49,354 nt of DNA from Clostridiales bacterium (GTDB lineage Bacteria > Bacillota > Clostridia > Christensenellales > Aristaeellaceae). Below the pieces are notes generated by a model. That model had not been told where the DNA came from. It saw nothing but the letters and a program-made list of their open reading frames with translations, and ran no database searches. The position numbers and the translations under genes were made by a program. Below are positions 41,188 through 48,510 of the stretch, in pieces; positions within the stretch are counted from its first letter, which is position 1; every line of letters begins with the position of its first letter. The stretch is from NCBI GenBank assembly GCA_024695415.1, contig JAILIE010000084.1, forward strand, positions 1 to 49,354. The letters are read 5' to 3'.

Positions 41188-42951
41188 TTAATAGGTATAC
41201 CGGGCGTTCAGCCACGGCATGCTGTTATACGTCGAATAGGCGTCCGCGAAGATCCGGTAGTATTCGCCGACCTTCCAGGTGGTCTTCGTATAGTTCCGGA
41301 CCAGCACCGGACGGGATTTTCCGTCCTCGCTGGTGTTGATCACCACCATCTGGGGCTTGTCGGAAACGGAATACTGCACGACGCCTTTGACCTCATAGAT
41401 CTGGCATCTTTCCGCACGGACCTGCATATTGCTTAGAAGTTCGCTGTAGTTCGCCTCGTCCATTGGCCACGCCTTGACGGTATAGATATCCGCCGGCGGC
41501 AGGTAATATACCGTATGCTCGACCGTGGACGGCTTTTTCCCGGGATAGCTGGCCGTGATGGAAATCGTGTTGTCGCCGATCTTGTCGAAAAGCGCGTTGA
41601 AGGTAAACTTGCCGGTGGAATCCAGGTTCGTGATATCCAGGTCGGAGTGCGGCGTGTTGACCGTGACATAGGCGCCGGGCAGCGTCGTTGCGGTGACCTT
41701 CATGACATCACGGTCCGTGGTGCCGTAGGTTCCGACCGCCAGGTCCAGGGGGATCTCCTGGGGCGCCCGGTACAGGACGATGGTAATCGAGTTGTCCCGG
41801 CAGTACTGGGAACGAACGGTGATGTTGATCTCGTTGTCGCCGATCGGCTGTACCGTCGCGTTGTAGCTCAGTTCACCGGTCTCCGAGGAAACCGTATCGC
41901 TGTAGTCGTCCCCGTTGATGGTCACCCGGGATCCGGGAAGGACCACGACTTTGATCGTGAACATGGTGGTGGATACAGTCTTCCGCATGGTGTCGGGCGT
42001 ATCCAGCGAGATCGGGCTGAGGGGAATCGCGATCGTGTAATTGACCGGATCCATCGGGATCTGGCGCCCGGAGGAGGACTTCAGGAAAGGCGTCAGGGTG
42101 ACGTCCATCGTGTCGTCCAGCGTGCCTTCCAGGTTGTCGTACCAGGTATGGTCCGGAATCACGATGGTGGCGAAACCGTCGACCACCATATAGCTGGCGT
42201 GGAGTTCCTTGATATAGATCGTCTGCCCGTCTTCGCCGGGAATCATGATCTGGTGCGCAGCCAGGTCATTCTGCAGGGTGGCCGAAATAATAGCGGTGCT
42301 TTCCGGAACAGGGGTGGAACGGTTGTTCCAGAGGGTATAGCCCAGGTACACCACGCCGCCCAGGAACGCCAGCACAGCAAACACCAGCATCACGGTCCGG
42401 AATATGGCTTTGTTGTCGCGCGTATAGCGTCGGGGCAGGCGGGAAGGGGGAAGAGGCTGTTCCGGGGAGCTTCCCCGGGGATAGCTGGGAACGAGCGGGT
42501 CATAGGTCCGCGGCTCGATGAACGCGCCGGATTCGTCCATAAAACGAACCCTGTGGCGGGCTTCAGACTCCTGCATCGCCGCGGCGCCGGATTCGGAGAC
42601 CCGCGGCATGACAATCGTCCTGGAAGGGTTTTTGTCGGTCCCTTCCGTAACGATCACGTTGCTGTCCGGAGTGGGCGGGGCACTTGACCGCATCTTGTCC
42701 TGCAGCTCCGCGCCTTTCTTTTTCCGCAGCTTCAGGTCCTGCATTTCCCGGGCCAGGGAATCCCGGTTGTCGGGAGTGGCGTCCGTCTGGCCGAACTCGT
42801 CGGCCCGCAGGTAGGTGGTCGGCGCGGCACCGTCGCGGAGGTTGTCCTTCCAGGCCAGCCTCGATGCCTCGTCGATGTTAAGCGGCGTGCCGCACCGTGA
42901 GCAGTGGGGCATGGAAGCACGGTTCCACAGGCCGCATTCAGGGCATTTCAT
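41188..42951 (-). CDS. Zinc-ribbon membrane protein with large extracytoplasmic region
   Basis: A 587-residue protein. A zinc ribbon with cysteines 3, 6, 17 and 20 (CPECG and CSRCG) is followed by a long charged cytoplasmic linker, one membrane helix (about residues 187-210) and about 370 outside residues. The outside part is beta-rich, with bacterial Ig-like wording (VVLPGSRVTINGDDYSD, VTATTLPGAYVTVNTPH) seen in two or three successive units, and a unique C-terminal domain (VGEYYRIFADAYSTYNSMP). The cysteine spacing equals that of the protein at 33865. It lies 15 bases after the LCP gene, linking it to envelope assembly; the exact role is unknown. Confidence 0.75.
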   Translation of the reverse strand: MKCPECGLWNRASMPHCSRCGTPLNIDEASRLAWKDNLRDGAAPTTYLRADEFGQTDATPDNRDSLAREMQDLKLRKKKGAELQDKMRSSAPPTPDSNVIVTEGTDKNPSRTIVMPRVSESGAAAMQESEARHRVRFMDESGAFIEPRTYDPLVPSYPRGSSPEQPLPPSRLPRRYTRDNKAIFRTVMLVFAVLAFLGGVVYLGYTLWNNRSTPVPESTAIISATLQNDLAAHQIMIPGEDGQTIYIKELHASYMVVDGFATIVIPDHTWYDNLEGTLDDTMDVTLTPFLKSSSGRQIPMDPVNYTIAIPLSPISLDTPDTMRKTVSTTMFTIKVVVLPGSRVTINGDDYSDTVSSETGELSYNATVQPIGDNEINITVRSQYCRDNSITIVLYRAPQEIPLDLAVGTYGTTDRDVMKVTATTLPGAYVTVNTPHSDLDITNLDSTGKFTFNALFDKIGDNTISITASYPGKKPSTVEHTVYYLPPADIYTVKAWPMDEANYSELLSNMQVRAERCQIYEVKGVVQYSVSDKPQMVVINTSEDGKSRPVLVRNYTKTTWKVGEYYRIFADAYSTYNSMPWLNARYTY

Positions 42952-42966
42952 CCGTTCAAACTCCCA

Positions 42967-44034
42967 TCAGTCTTCATCGTCTTCGTCCAGTACCAGGAAG
43001 TTGTAATGCAGGAATTCCTGGATTTTCTGCCGCGCGTTGACCCAGTTGATTTCCTTCGCGGCCATGTTGGCGAAGGTGATCGCGCGGACGTCTTCGTCCT
43101 CGGGAACGCGCCGCTCCTCAATGGTTTCGTTGCGGAGATCCCACGCGTAACCGGCGGCCTCGATCATGTCCTCCAGGGACATGTTGGTCTTGTTGTTGTT
43201 TTCGGCGAGGTTGTTGGCCAACGCCACGCAGTCGTCCCAGGTAAACAGGCGGCACTTGTCCGCCAGCGCGCTGAGCACGTTGCGGGCGCGCTGGGTGCGC
43301 ATCAGGTCGCCCTTGCTGTCGTTTTTCCGGATCCGCATGTACAGGACGGCAGCCCACGGCTGAAGATGATAGATTCCTTCCGGCGCTTTCCGGTCCCGGG
43401 CGACATCGTGCTGCCCGTCCGCGGAAACCACCCATCCGGGGCTGACCTCATAGGCGTCACGGAGATAGTCGATGTCCGCCTTTTTCAGTTCCACATCCAC
43501 GCCGCCCATGTATTTGACGATATCCCGGACCTGGAAGAAGGTGAACATGATGTACTTTTCAATCCGGAAGCCGAGGTGTTCGCTGATGACCTTGCAGAGC
43601 GCTTCCGGGCCGTAGTCGTTGTAGATATAGTTGATGCGGCCGTGCTTCTGCAGCGTATCGGTGCTGTTCGGCTTGGCGACAATCGCGTCCCGGATGATCG
43701 AGGTCAGCATAATCCGTTTGGCCCGGGTATCGAGCGTCAGGATCACGATGCCGTCGGTGTTGCCATAAATATCCTTGCGGTGGCCGGCTTCTTCCGTGGG
43801 GTTTTTAGCGTCGTCCGGACGCGGGTCCCGGTTTTTCTGGTCCAGGACGAGCAGGAGGTAATGATGCTGGTCCGGATTGTCGGGCGGAAGCTCGTCCCAG
43901 GGAACGAGCTCGATATATTCCGGCTGCCGGTCACTGGGAAGATTCTGTTTGGCCCATTCCGTATCCGCGAAGGCGGAAACGAAGGACGAAAGAACCAGGA
44001 TCACGACCAGCAGGCCGCAGAGCGCTTTACGCAT
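42967..44034 (-). CDS. LytR-CpsA-Psr (LCP) family protein with signal peptide
   Basis: LCP proteins attach teichoic acids, capsule or other glycopolymers to peptidoglycan from lipid-linked precursors. The 355-residue protein carries the LCP core: GIVILTLDTRAKRIMLTSIIRD (the conserved arginine), GRINYIYNDYGPEAL, YIMFTFFQVRDIVKYMGGVDV and LYMRIRKNDSKGDLMRTQRARN. The usual N-terminal membrane anchor is replaced by what looks like a cleavable signal peptide (ending SAFAD). The C-terminus is acidic (DEDDED). AGGAG precedes the ATG. It is the first gene of the operon with the zinc-ribbon and DUF3298-like proteins. Confidence 0.85.
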   Translation of the reverse strand: MRKALCGLLVVILVLSSFVSAFADTEWAKQNLPSDRQPEYIELVPWDELPPDNPDQHHYLLLVLDQKNRDPRPDDAKNPTEEAGHRKDIYGNTDGIVILTLDTRAKRIMLTSIIRDAIVAKPNSTDTLQKHGRINYIYNDYGPEALCKVISEHLGFRIEKYIMFTFFQVRDIVKYMGGVDVELKKADIDYLRDAYEVSPGWVVSADGQHDVARDRKAPEGIYHLQPWAAVLYMRIRKNDSKGDLMRTQRARNVLSALADKCRLFTWDDCVALANNLAENNNKTNMSLEDMIEAAGYAWDLRNETIEERRVPEDEDVRAITFANMAAKEINWVNARQKIQEFLHYNFLVLDEDDED

Positions 44035-44080
44035 AACCCATCCACACTCCTTAGCAAATAAGTCTAAACTATTACATTTT

Positions 44081-44109
44081 ATTATACTATAGAAACGGAA
44101 TTGTGAAAA
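44081..44109 (-). promoter_or_regulatory. Promoter of the LCP operon
   Basis: On the minus strand TTTTCA (complement of 44104-44109), 17 bases, TATAAT (complement of 44081-44086), within an AT-rich stretch. Confidence 0.6.
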
Positions 44110-44282
44110 TACCTGAAATATGATTTGGCTCCGGATTCCGTTTCCTTTTCCATCATGGTTTCGTTTTCACGGCTTTCATGGTATCATCTGTATGAAAACG
44201 TATGGAAGCGGCTCCGGACATCGAATGATCGCTTCCGGGATCAAAGTCCGCGGTTCAATAACGTCTTGGAGGGGAAACAAAT

Positions 44283-45047
44283 ATGCTTCATCAACACAGC
44301 TGGCCGGTTATGGAATTCGATGACAATCCGGTTGCCAAACTGAATCCGACGCATTTTTCCGGTGACGGATTCGATACGGATCAGATGGTGATCACATTTT
44401 TTCCCGAAGTGATCGACAAACTGCTGCTGGCCGGGCAGATCCGGAAACACTGCGTCATTCCCGGCGAGAATCCGGTGGACATTTACAAGTTTACCGACAA
44501 ACCGGACGTGCTTGTGACCCTTGGGCAGGTAGGCTGCCCGGCGTGCGGCGGGAACCTGGATCTGTTCAACGCCATGGGGATCACAAAGGTGATGTTCTGC
44601 GGCGGAGGCGGCGTTCTGGTGAAGGACCTGGAAGTCGGTCAGATCCTGGTCGTGGACGGCGCGATCCGGGATGAGGGCTTTTCCTACCAGTACATCCCGG
44701 CGTCCCGGGTGATCTGTACGGATCCCGCCGTCACCGAAAAAATCACGGATTATCTGGACAAACGGGAAGTATCCTACCAGCGCGGCCTGGTATGGACGAC
44801 GGACGCCATTTTCCGCGAAACCCCGGACCGGATCGAGCTTCGGAAACAGGAAGGCGCAAAGATCGTCGAGATGGAGCAGGCGGGATGTATCGCCGTCGCC
44901 CAGTTCCGCCACTTCGCGTACGGAGCATTGATCTACAGCGGGGATGATCTGACAGGAGAGGACTGGGACGGCAGAAAATGGCGGAGCCGGGAAGGCGTGC
45001 GCTATGATCTGGTTCAGCTTTGTTCCGAACTGGTCAGGCTGATTTAA
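44283..45047 (+). CDS. Nucleoside phosphorylase (uridine phosphorylase-like)
   Basis: A 254-residue member of the PNP_UDP_1 family, which splits nucleosides with phosphate into base and (deoxy)ribose-1-phosphate. Seen are the phosphate/ribose region VMFCGGGGVLVKDLEVGQILVVD and the nucleoside-binding KIVEMEQAGCIAVAQF (the conserved E-M-E), followed by the SGDDL segment. The base specificity cannot be read reliably; uridine phosphorylase is the nearest style. GGAGGGG lies 8 bases before the ATG. The product ribose-1-phosphate is the DeoB substrate, linking it with the genes at 1013-7408. The 5' leader has a 7-bp stem, GGAAGCG (44204-44210) with CGCTTCC (44230-44236). Confidence 0.88.
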   Translation: MLHQHSWPVMEFDDNPVAKLNPTHFSGDGFDTDQMVITFFPEVIDKLLLAGQIRKHCVIPGENPVDIYKFTDKPDVLVTLGQVGCPACGGNLDLFNAMGITKVMFCGGGGVLVKDLEVGQILVVDGAIRDEGFSYQYIPASRVICTDPAVTEKITDYLDKREVSYQRGLVWTTDAIFRETPDRIELRKQEGAKIVEMEQAGCIAVAQFRHFAYGALIYSGDDLTGEDWDGRKWRSREGVRYDLVQLCSELVRLI

Positions 45048-45050
45048 CGC

Positions 45051-45070
45051 GCCTGAAGAATCAGGCTTTT
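45051..45070 (+). terminator. Terminator after the nucleoside phosphorylase gene
   Basis: GCCTGA (45051-45056), AGAA loop, TCAGGC (45061-45066), then TTTT. It starts 3 bases after the stop codon. Confidence 0.8.
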
Positions 45071-45079
45071 GCGTCCAGG

Positions 45080-45107
45080 TTGCTTTTGCCTCAAAGAATG
45101 ATATAAT
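45080..45107 (+). promoter_or_regulatory. Promoter of the second FAD dehydrogenase gene
   Basis: TTGCTT (45080-45085), 16 bases, TATAAT (45102-45107), with TGA before TATAAT making an extended -10 element. Confidence 0.75.
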
Positions 45108-45143
45108 CAGCCCGTATGAACGCAAAGGAGTGCTGTGTAACCC

Positions 45144-46523
45144 ATGAACTATGACGTCCTGATTATCGGCGCGGGCCCCGGCGGAATTTTCACCGCGTAT
45201 GAACTGACGCGGAAGGCGGAAAAACCGCTCCGCGTGGCTGTATATGAGCTGGGCAATCCTCTGAACAAGCGTAAATGCCCCATCGACGGGGAAAAGGTGA
45301 AGGAGTGCGTCCGGTGCAAAACCTGCTCCATCATGAGCGGGTTCGGCGGCGCGGGCGCCTTCTCCGACGGAAAATACAACATAACGAACGATTTCGGCGG
45401 CAGCCTCCATGAACACGTCGGCAAGGAACGCGCGCTGGAATTGATGCGCTACGTGGACGAAATCAACCTGAAATACGGCGGCGGGGGGACCCACCTGTAT
45501 TCCACCGTGAACAGCGCCATCAAACGGCTCTGCATGCAGAACGGCCTGCACCTGCTGGACGCGCAGGTCCGCCACCTGGGAACCGATATCAACTATGTCG
45601 TGCTGGAGAACCTGTACCAGGACCTGAATGACAAGGTGGATTTCTTCTTCGACACGCCGGTGGCGGATTTCCGGAAGACCGACGAAGGATATGAGGCCAC
45701 GCTCGGTAACGGGGAAAAGGTGACCGCCGGGCAGTGCGTGATTTCCGTCGGCCGCAGCGGCAGCAAATGGATGGAGGGAATCTGCCGGGAAATGGGGATC
45801 CCGACCCGGAGCAACCGCGTGGACATCGGCGTGCGGGTGGAACTTCCCGCGGAGATTTTCCGTCACCTGACGGACGAACTGTACGAAAGCAAGATCGTAT
45901 ACCGGACCGAGAAGTTTGAGGACCGGGTCCGCACCTTCTGTATGAATCCGCACGGCGCGGTCGTCAGTGAGAACACGAACGGAATCGTGACCGTCAACGG
46001 CCACAGCTACGAGGATCCGGCGAAGCATACGGACAACACGAACTTCGCCCTGCTGGTCAGCAAGAAGTTCTCCGAACCCTTCAAGGATTCCAATGGCTAC
46101 GGCGAATCCATCGCCCGGCTGAGCAACATGCTCGGCGGCGGGGTGATCGTCCAGCGGTTCGGGGACCTGGTGCGCGGACGGAGAAGCACGCCGGGGCGGA
46201 TCTCGGAATCCTTCGTGACGCCGACCCTGGCGGCGACGCCGGGCGACCTGAGCCTCGTGATCCCGAAGCGGATCCTCGACGGGATTATCGAAATGATCTA
46301 TGCCCTGGACAAGATCGCCCCGGGCACCGCGAATGACGACACGCTGCTCTACGGCGTGGAGGTCAAGTTCTACAATATGGAAGTGGAACTGGACGAGAAC
46401 CTGGAAACCCAGTATCCCGGGCTTTATGTGATCGGTGACGGAAGCGGTGTGACGCACAGCCTGTCCCACGCCAGCGCGAGCGGCGTGCACGTGGCCCGGA
46501 GGATCCTCTCCGGCATCAGCTGA
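45144..46523 (+). CDS. COG2509-type FAD-dependent dehydrogenase with cysteine cluster
   Basis: A 459-residue cytoplasmic flavoprotein beginning directly with the dinucleotide site DVLIIGAGPGGIFTAYEL. It lacks the N-terminal domain of the relative at 9353-10939. The motif GFGGAGAFSDGKYNI is preceded by four close cysteines (KRKCPIDGEKVKECVRCKTC), which could bind an iron-sulfur cluster or zinc. The FAD-contact end is GLYVIGDGSGVTHSLSHA. The reaction is unknown. The ribosome site AAAGGAG is 14 bases from the ATG, longer than ideal, but no closer in-frame start exists. It has its own promoter and converges with tmcAL with a 4-base gap. Confidence 0.86.
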   Translation: MNYDVLIIGAGPGGIFTAYELTRKAEKPLRVAVYELGNPLNKRKCPIDGEKVKECVRCKTCSIMSGFGGAGAFSDGKYNITNDFGGSLHEHVGKERALELMRYVDEINLKYGGGGTHLYSTVNSAIKRLCMQNGLHLLDAQVRHLGTDINYVVLENLYQDLNDKVDFFFDTPVADFRKTDEGYEATLGNGEKVTAGQCVISVGRSGSKWMEGICREMGIPTRSNRVDIGVRVELPAEIFRHLTDELYESKIVYRTEKFEDRVRTFCMNPHGAVVSENTNGIVTVNGHSYEDPAKHTDNTNFALLVSKKFSEPFKDSNGYGESIARLSNMLGGGVIVQRFGDLVRGRRSTPGRISESFVTPTLAATPGDLSLVIPKRILDGIIEMIYALDKIAPGTANDDTLLYGVEVKFYNMEVELDENLETQYPGLYVIGDGSGVTHSLSHASASGVHVARRILSGIS

Positions 46524-46527
46524 TTTA

Positions 46528-47703
46528 TCAGACCGACAGGATCTTTTCCGTAAAGGGAAGGGTATCCGGCGCTCCGGCGGCCAGGGCCCAGATCCGCCAG
46601 GCGGCCAGGTCCTCCGGATCCGCCAGGTTACGCCATTCCGGGAAAGAAGCGCATATACGGACCGGAAGGTCCTTCCACCCCGAAGTCATTTCGGGGTTTT
46701 TTCTCATGGCCAGGAGCATGGTCACGGACGGAAGCGGCAGGGAATCCACCTTCTCCCGGTCCACGCGAAGCAGGGCCATCGCGGACAGCCGGCTGATCCG
46801 CGCGGCCGGATAACGTTTGCCGCTCAGGATCCGGATCAGGTCGGACCGGCCGGAAGCGGAAACCGAAGCGGCCTTCAGCGCGGTATCCAGGCCTTCGGAA
46901 ATATCCGGCAGGCGGTCAAAAGCCATGGAAGGATCCCGGAGCGTGCTCAGCAGAAGCGTGTCGGCAACCGCCGGATCCGGAACACAGCTGTCCAGGAACC
47001 TTTTGGAGAGGATTTCCGCCGTGCAGGCGGGAACCGCCCCGGATACGTGCGCGTACGCGCCGCGATAAAGCGCGCCGCGGATCGCGGAAGCGGAAGGGGA
47101 GTCCGGCTGAACCGCAGGGTCATGATACGCACCGGAGCGCTGAACCGGCACAGGCGTAATCTCCGCTTCCAGTTTCCGGATTGCGCGGAGATAGCAGACG
47201 GCCAGTATGTTGTTCGGAGAGGAAAGGATCGCGCCGGATTCCGCACTGACGGACGAAGCGGCGGCGCACAGGGCGGCCGGATACCCGGAACCGGATGAAA
47301 GCGCCTCCCGAAGACGTTCCTGGAACGTTTCCGGCGGGTCTTCCAGAAGGGCCGCGGCAGAATTCAGCGCCGGGAGGTCGGCGGTTTCGGCGCCGAACGC
47401 CAGGTGGGTGATTCCAAGGCCGGAGAGCATCGCCACCGCGCCGAGCGCGTAATGCTCCGCGTCGCGGACCGTCCAGAGCACCGGCAGGGCAAACACCGCG
47501 TCCGCGCCGCATTTCACCGCGCAGGCTGCCCTGTCCAGCGGGGAAAGCACAGAAAGATCGCCCCGCTGCTTGAAGCAGGGGGAAAGCGCGATATACGTCG
47601 AATCCGGACGGACCCGGCGGATGGATTCGGTCAGGTGGAGCAGGTGACCGTTATGAAACGGATCATATTCCGCGACAATTCCGAGAATGGTTCTCCGGCT
47701 CAT
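46528..47703 (-). CDS. tmcAL: tRNA(Met) cytidine acetate ligase (YlbM/TmcAL)
   Basis: TmcAL activates acetate with ATP and acetylates the wobble cytidine (C34) of elongator tRNA-Met. The 391-residue protein has the nucleotidyltransferase start GIVAEYDPFHNGHLLHL (HNGH as HIGH-type motif), SPCFKQRGDLSVLSPLDRAACAVKCGADAVFALP and SPNNILAVCYLRAI. An Asp replaces the usual Asn in EYNPFHNGH. The gene overlaps the DUF3783 gene by 4 bases (ATGA). The length and order of motifs fit the family. Confidence 0.9.
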   Translation of the reverse strand: MSRRTILGIVAEYDPFHNGHLLHLTESIRRVRPDSTYIALSPCFKQRGDLSVLSPLDRAACAVKCGADAVFALPVLWTVRDAEHYALGAVAMLSGLGITHLAFGAETADLPALNSAAALLEDPPETFQERLREALSSGSGYPAALCAAASSVSAESGAILSSPNNILAVCYLRAIRKLEAEITPVPVQRSGAYHDPAVQPDSPSASAIRGALYRGAYAHVSGAVPACTAEILSKRFLDSCVPDPAVADTLLLSTLRDPSMAFDRLPDISEGLDTALKAASVSASGRSDLIRILSGKRYPAARISRLSAMALLRVDREKVDSLPLPSVTMLLAMRKNPEMTSGWKDLPVRICASFPEWRNLADPEDLAAWRIWALAAGAPDTLPFTEKILSV

Positions 47704-48071
47704 TTCGCACCCCCGGAACGCTTCATCAGGGAATCCTCGGCAACCAGCTGCGCGTGCAGCACAGCGGCGGACCAGGTCCGGTTGGTCGGCGTGACCACCG
47801 CTTTCAGGGCGATGCGGTTTCCGGTCCGGATCAGCTCATTGAGCAGGAAGTTCAGTTCCTCGTGGCTGAAACCATCCATGACCAGCATTTCATCCCGGAA
47901 TGACGGCGTACCGCCGGAAACGGTATCCTTTCCCGCCAGCAGATCGTCAATAATACATTTCTGCCGGTCCGGGGAGACCGTCCGCACAGTGAACCCCAGG
48001 CGAAGCGCCAGAACGTCCAGTTCGTTGATTTTTCCGGGATCCGACACGTTAAACACCAGCACGCAAGCCAT
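47700..48071 (-). CDS. DUF3783 domain-containing protein
   Basis: A 123-residue soluble protein with the DUF3783 pattern: LVFNVSDPGKINELDVLALRLGFTVRTV, DEMLVMDGFSHEELNFLLNELIRTGNRIALKAVVTPTNRTW (core KAVVTPTN) and a final LVAEDSLM. The function is unknown. AGGAG lies 8 bases before the ATG. Coupling to tmcAL suggests a shared transcript; no clear promoter is visible on the minus strand in front of it. Confidence 0.78.
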   Translation of the reverse strand: MACVLVFNVSDPGKINELDVLALRLGFTVRTVSPDRQKCIIDDLLAGKDTVSGGTPSFRDEMLVMDGFSHEELNFLLNELIRTGNRIALKAVVTPTNRTWSAAVLHAQLVAEDSLMKRSGGAK

Positions 48072-48105
48072 GGATCAAACTCCTGCTTTCCGTCAAAATT
48101 GGTCC

Positions 48106-48134
48106 TTGACAATCCTCATCTGTTCCCGTATAAT
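48106..48134 (+). promoter_or_regulatory. Full-consensus promoter of tRNA-Trp
   Basis: TTGACA (48106-48111), exactly 17 bases, TATAAT (48129-48134), about 16 bases upstream of the mature tRNA end. Confidence 0.94.
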
Positions 48135-48150
48135 TCGCTTGTTGCGATTT

Positions 48151-48224
48151 AGGGGCATGGTGTAATGGTAACACGTGGGTCTCCAAAACCTTTGTTGAGG
48201 GTTCGAATCCTTCTGCCCCTGCCA
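48151..48224 (+). tRNA. tRNA-Trp (anticodon CCA)
   Basis: A 74-base tRNA with the CCA end encoded. The acceptor AGGGGCA pairs with TGCCCCT and the discriminator is G73. The D arm is GTGT/ACAC, the anticodon loop CTCCAAA gives CCA, and the T arm is GAGGG with CCTTC around TTCGAAT. The anticodon stem TGGGT/ACCTT is weak, with a T-T mismatch and a G-T pair at its outer end. Confidence 0.95.
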
Positions 48225-48227
48225 AAG

Positions 48228-48264
48228 ATAACCTCCACCACAGCGTGGGGGTTATTCTTTTTGC
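48228..48264 (+). terminator. Terminator of the tRNA-Trp gene
   Basis: An 11-bp stem, ATAACCTCCAC (48228-48238) with GTGGGGGTTAT (48245-48255; one T-G pair), loop CACAGC, then TCTTTTTGC. Confidence 0.92.
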
Positions 48265-48280
48265 TTCTGCATTATAACAA

Positions 48281-48312
48281 AAGCCTTGCAGAATAACAAC
48301 TTTGCAAGGCTT
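48281..48312 (-). terminator. 10-bp hairpin, possibly a minus-strand terminator
   Basis: AAGCCTTGCA (48281-48290) pairs perfectly with TGCAAGGCTT (48303-48312) around a 12-base loop. On the minus strand TTTTGTTATAA follows it, a weak terminator tail. No credible minus-strand gene ends here inside the window, so it could be a remnant. Confidence 0.4.
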
Positions 48313-48510
48313 TCCTCTGTAAACATATTGCTGATAACAGGAAATAGCGAGGGAGACGAAAAAACCATTTTAGGATGGAAGATTGGCATGCTTTCTGGTA
48401 AACTGATAAAAGAAAAACGCGAACAGGCCATTCTTATTATCCGGAGGGTATATGATTGTCGTGTTGATTCCGTTTGAAGCAACTTCATTATCATCCTGAC
48501 GGGGTGCACT
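48313..48510. other. AT-rich leader region without a recognised gene
   Basis: About 200 bases, visibly more AT-rich than the rest of the window. A weak promoter-like pair TTGGCA (48383-48388) and GATAAA (48405-48410) may serve the peptidase gene. A 15-codon frame with a GGAGG site opens at 48452 and ends at 48499; it may be a leader peptide or chance. Confidence 0.35.

Noticed and set aside
44182..44187. TATCAT with upstream TG as promoter of the nucleoside phosphorylase
   Set aside because: The -35 region (TTTCGT) is poor, so I did not list it as a promoter.
44241..46490. Long minus-strand frame opposite the phosphorylase and FAD dehydrogenase genes
   Set aside because: Antisense shadow; both plus-strand genes have clear motifs, ribosome sites, a promoter and a terminator.
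48286..48477. 63-codon plus-strand frame after tRNA-Trp
   Set aside because: It starts with TTG inside a hairpin without a ribosome site and looks like chance in AT-rich DNA.
48452..48499. 15-codon frame with GGAGG site in front of the peptidase gene
   Set aside because: The ribosome site is only 4 bases from the ATG and the peptide shows no leader features such as codon runs; kept only as a possibility.
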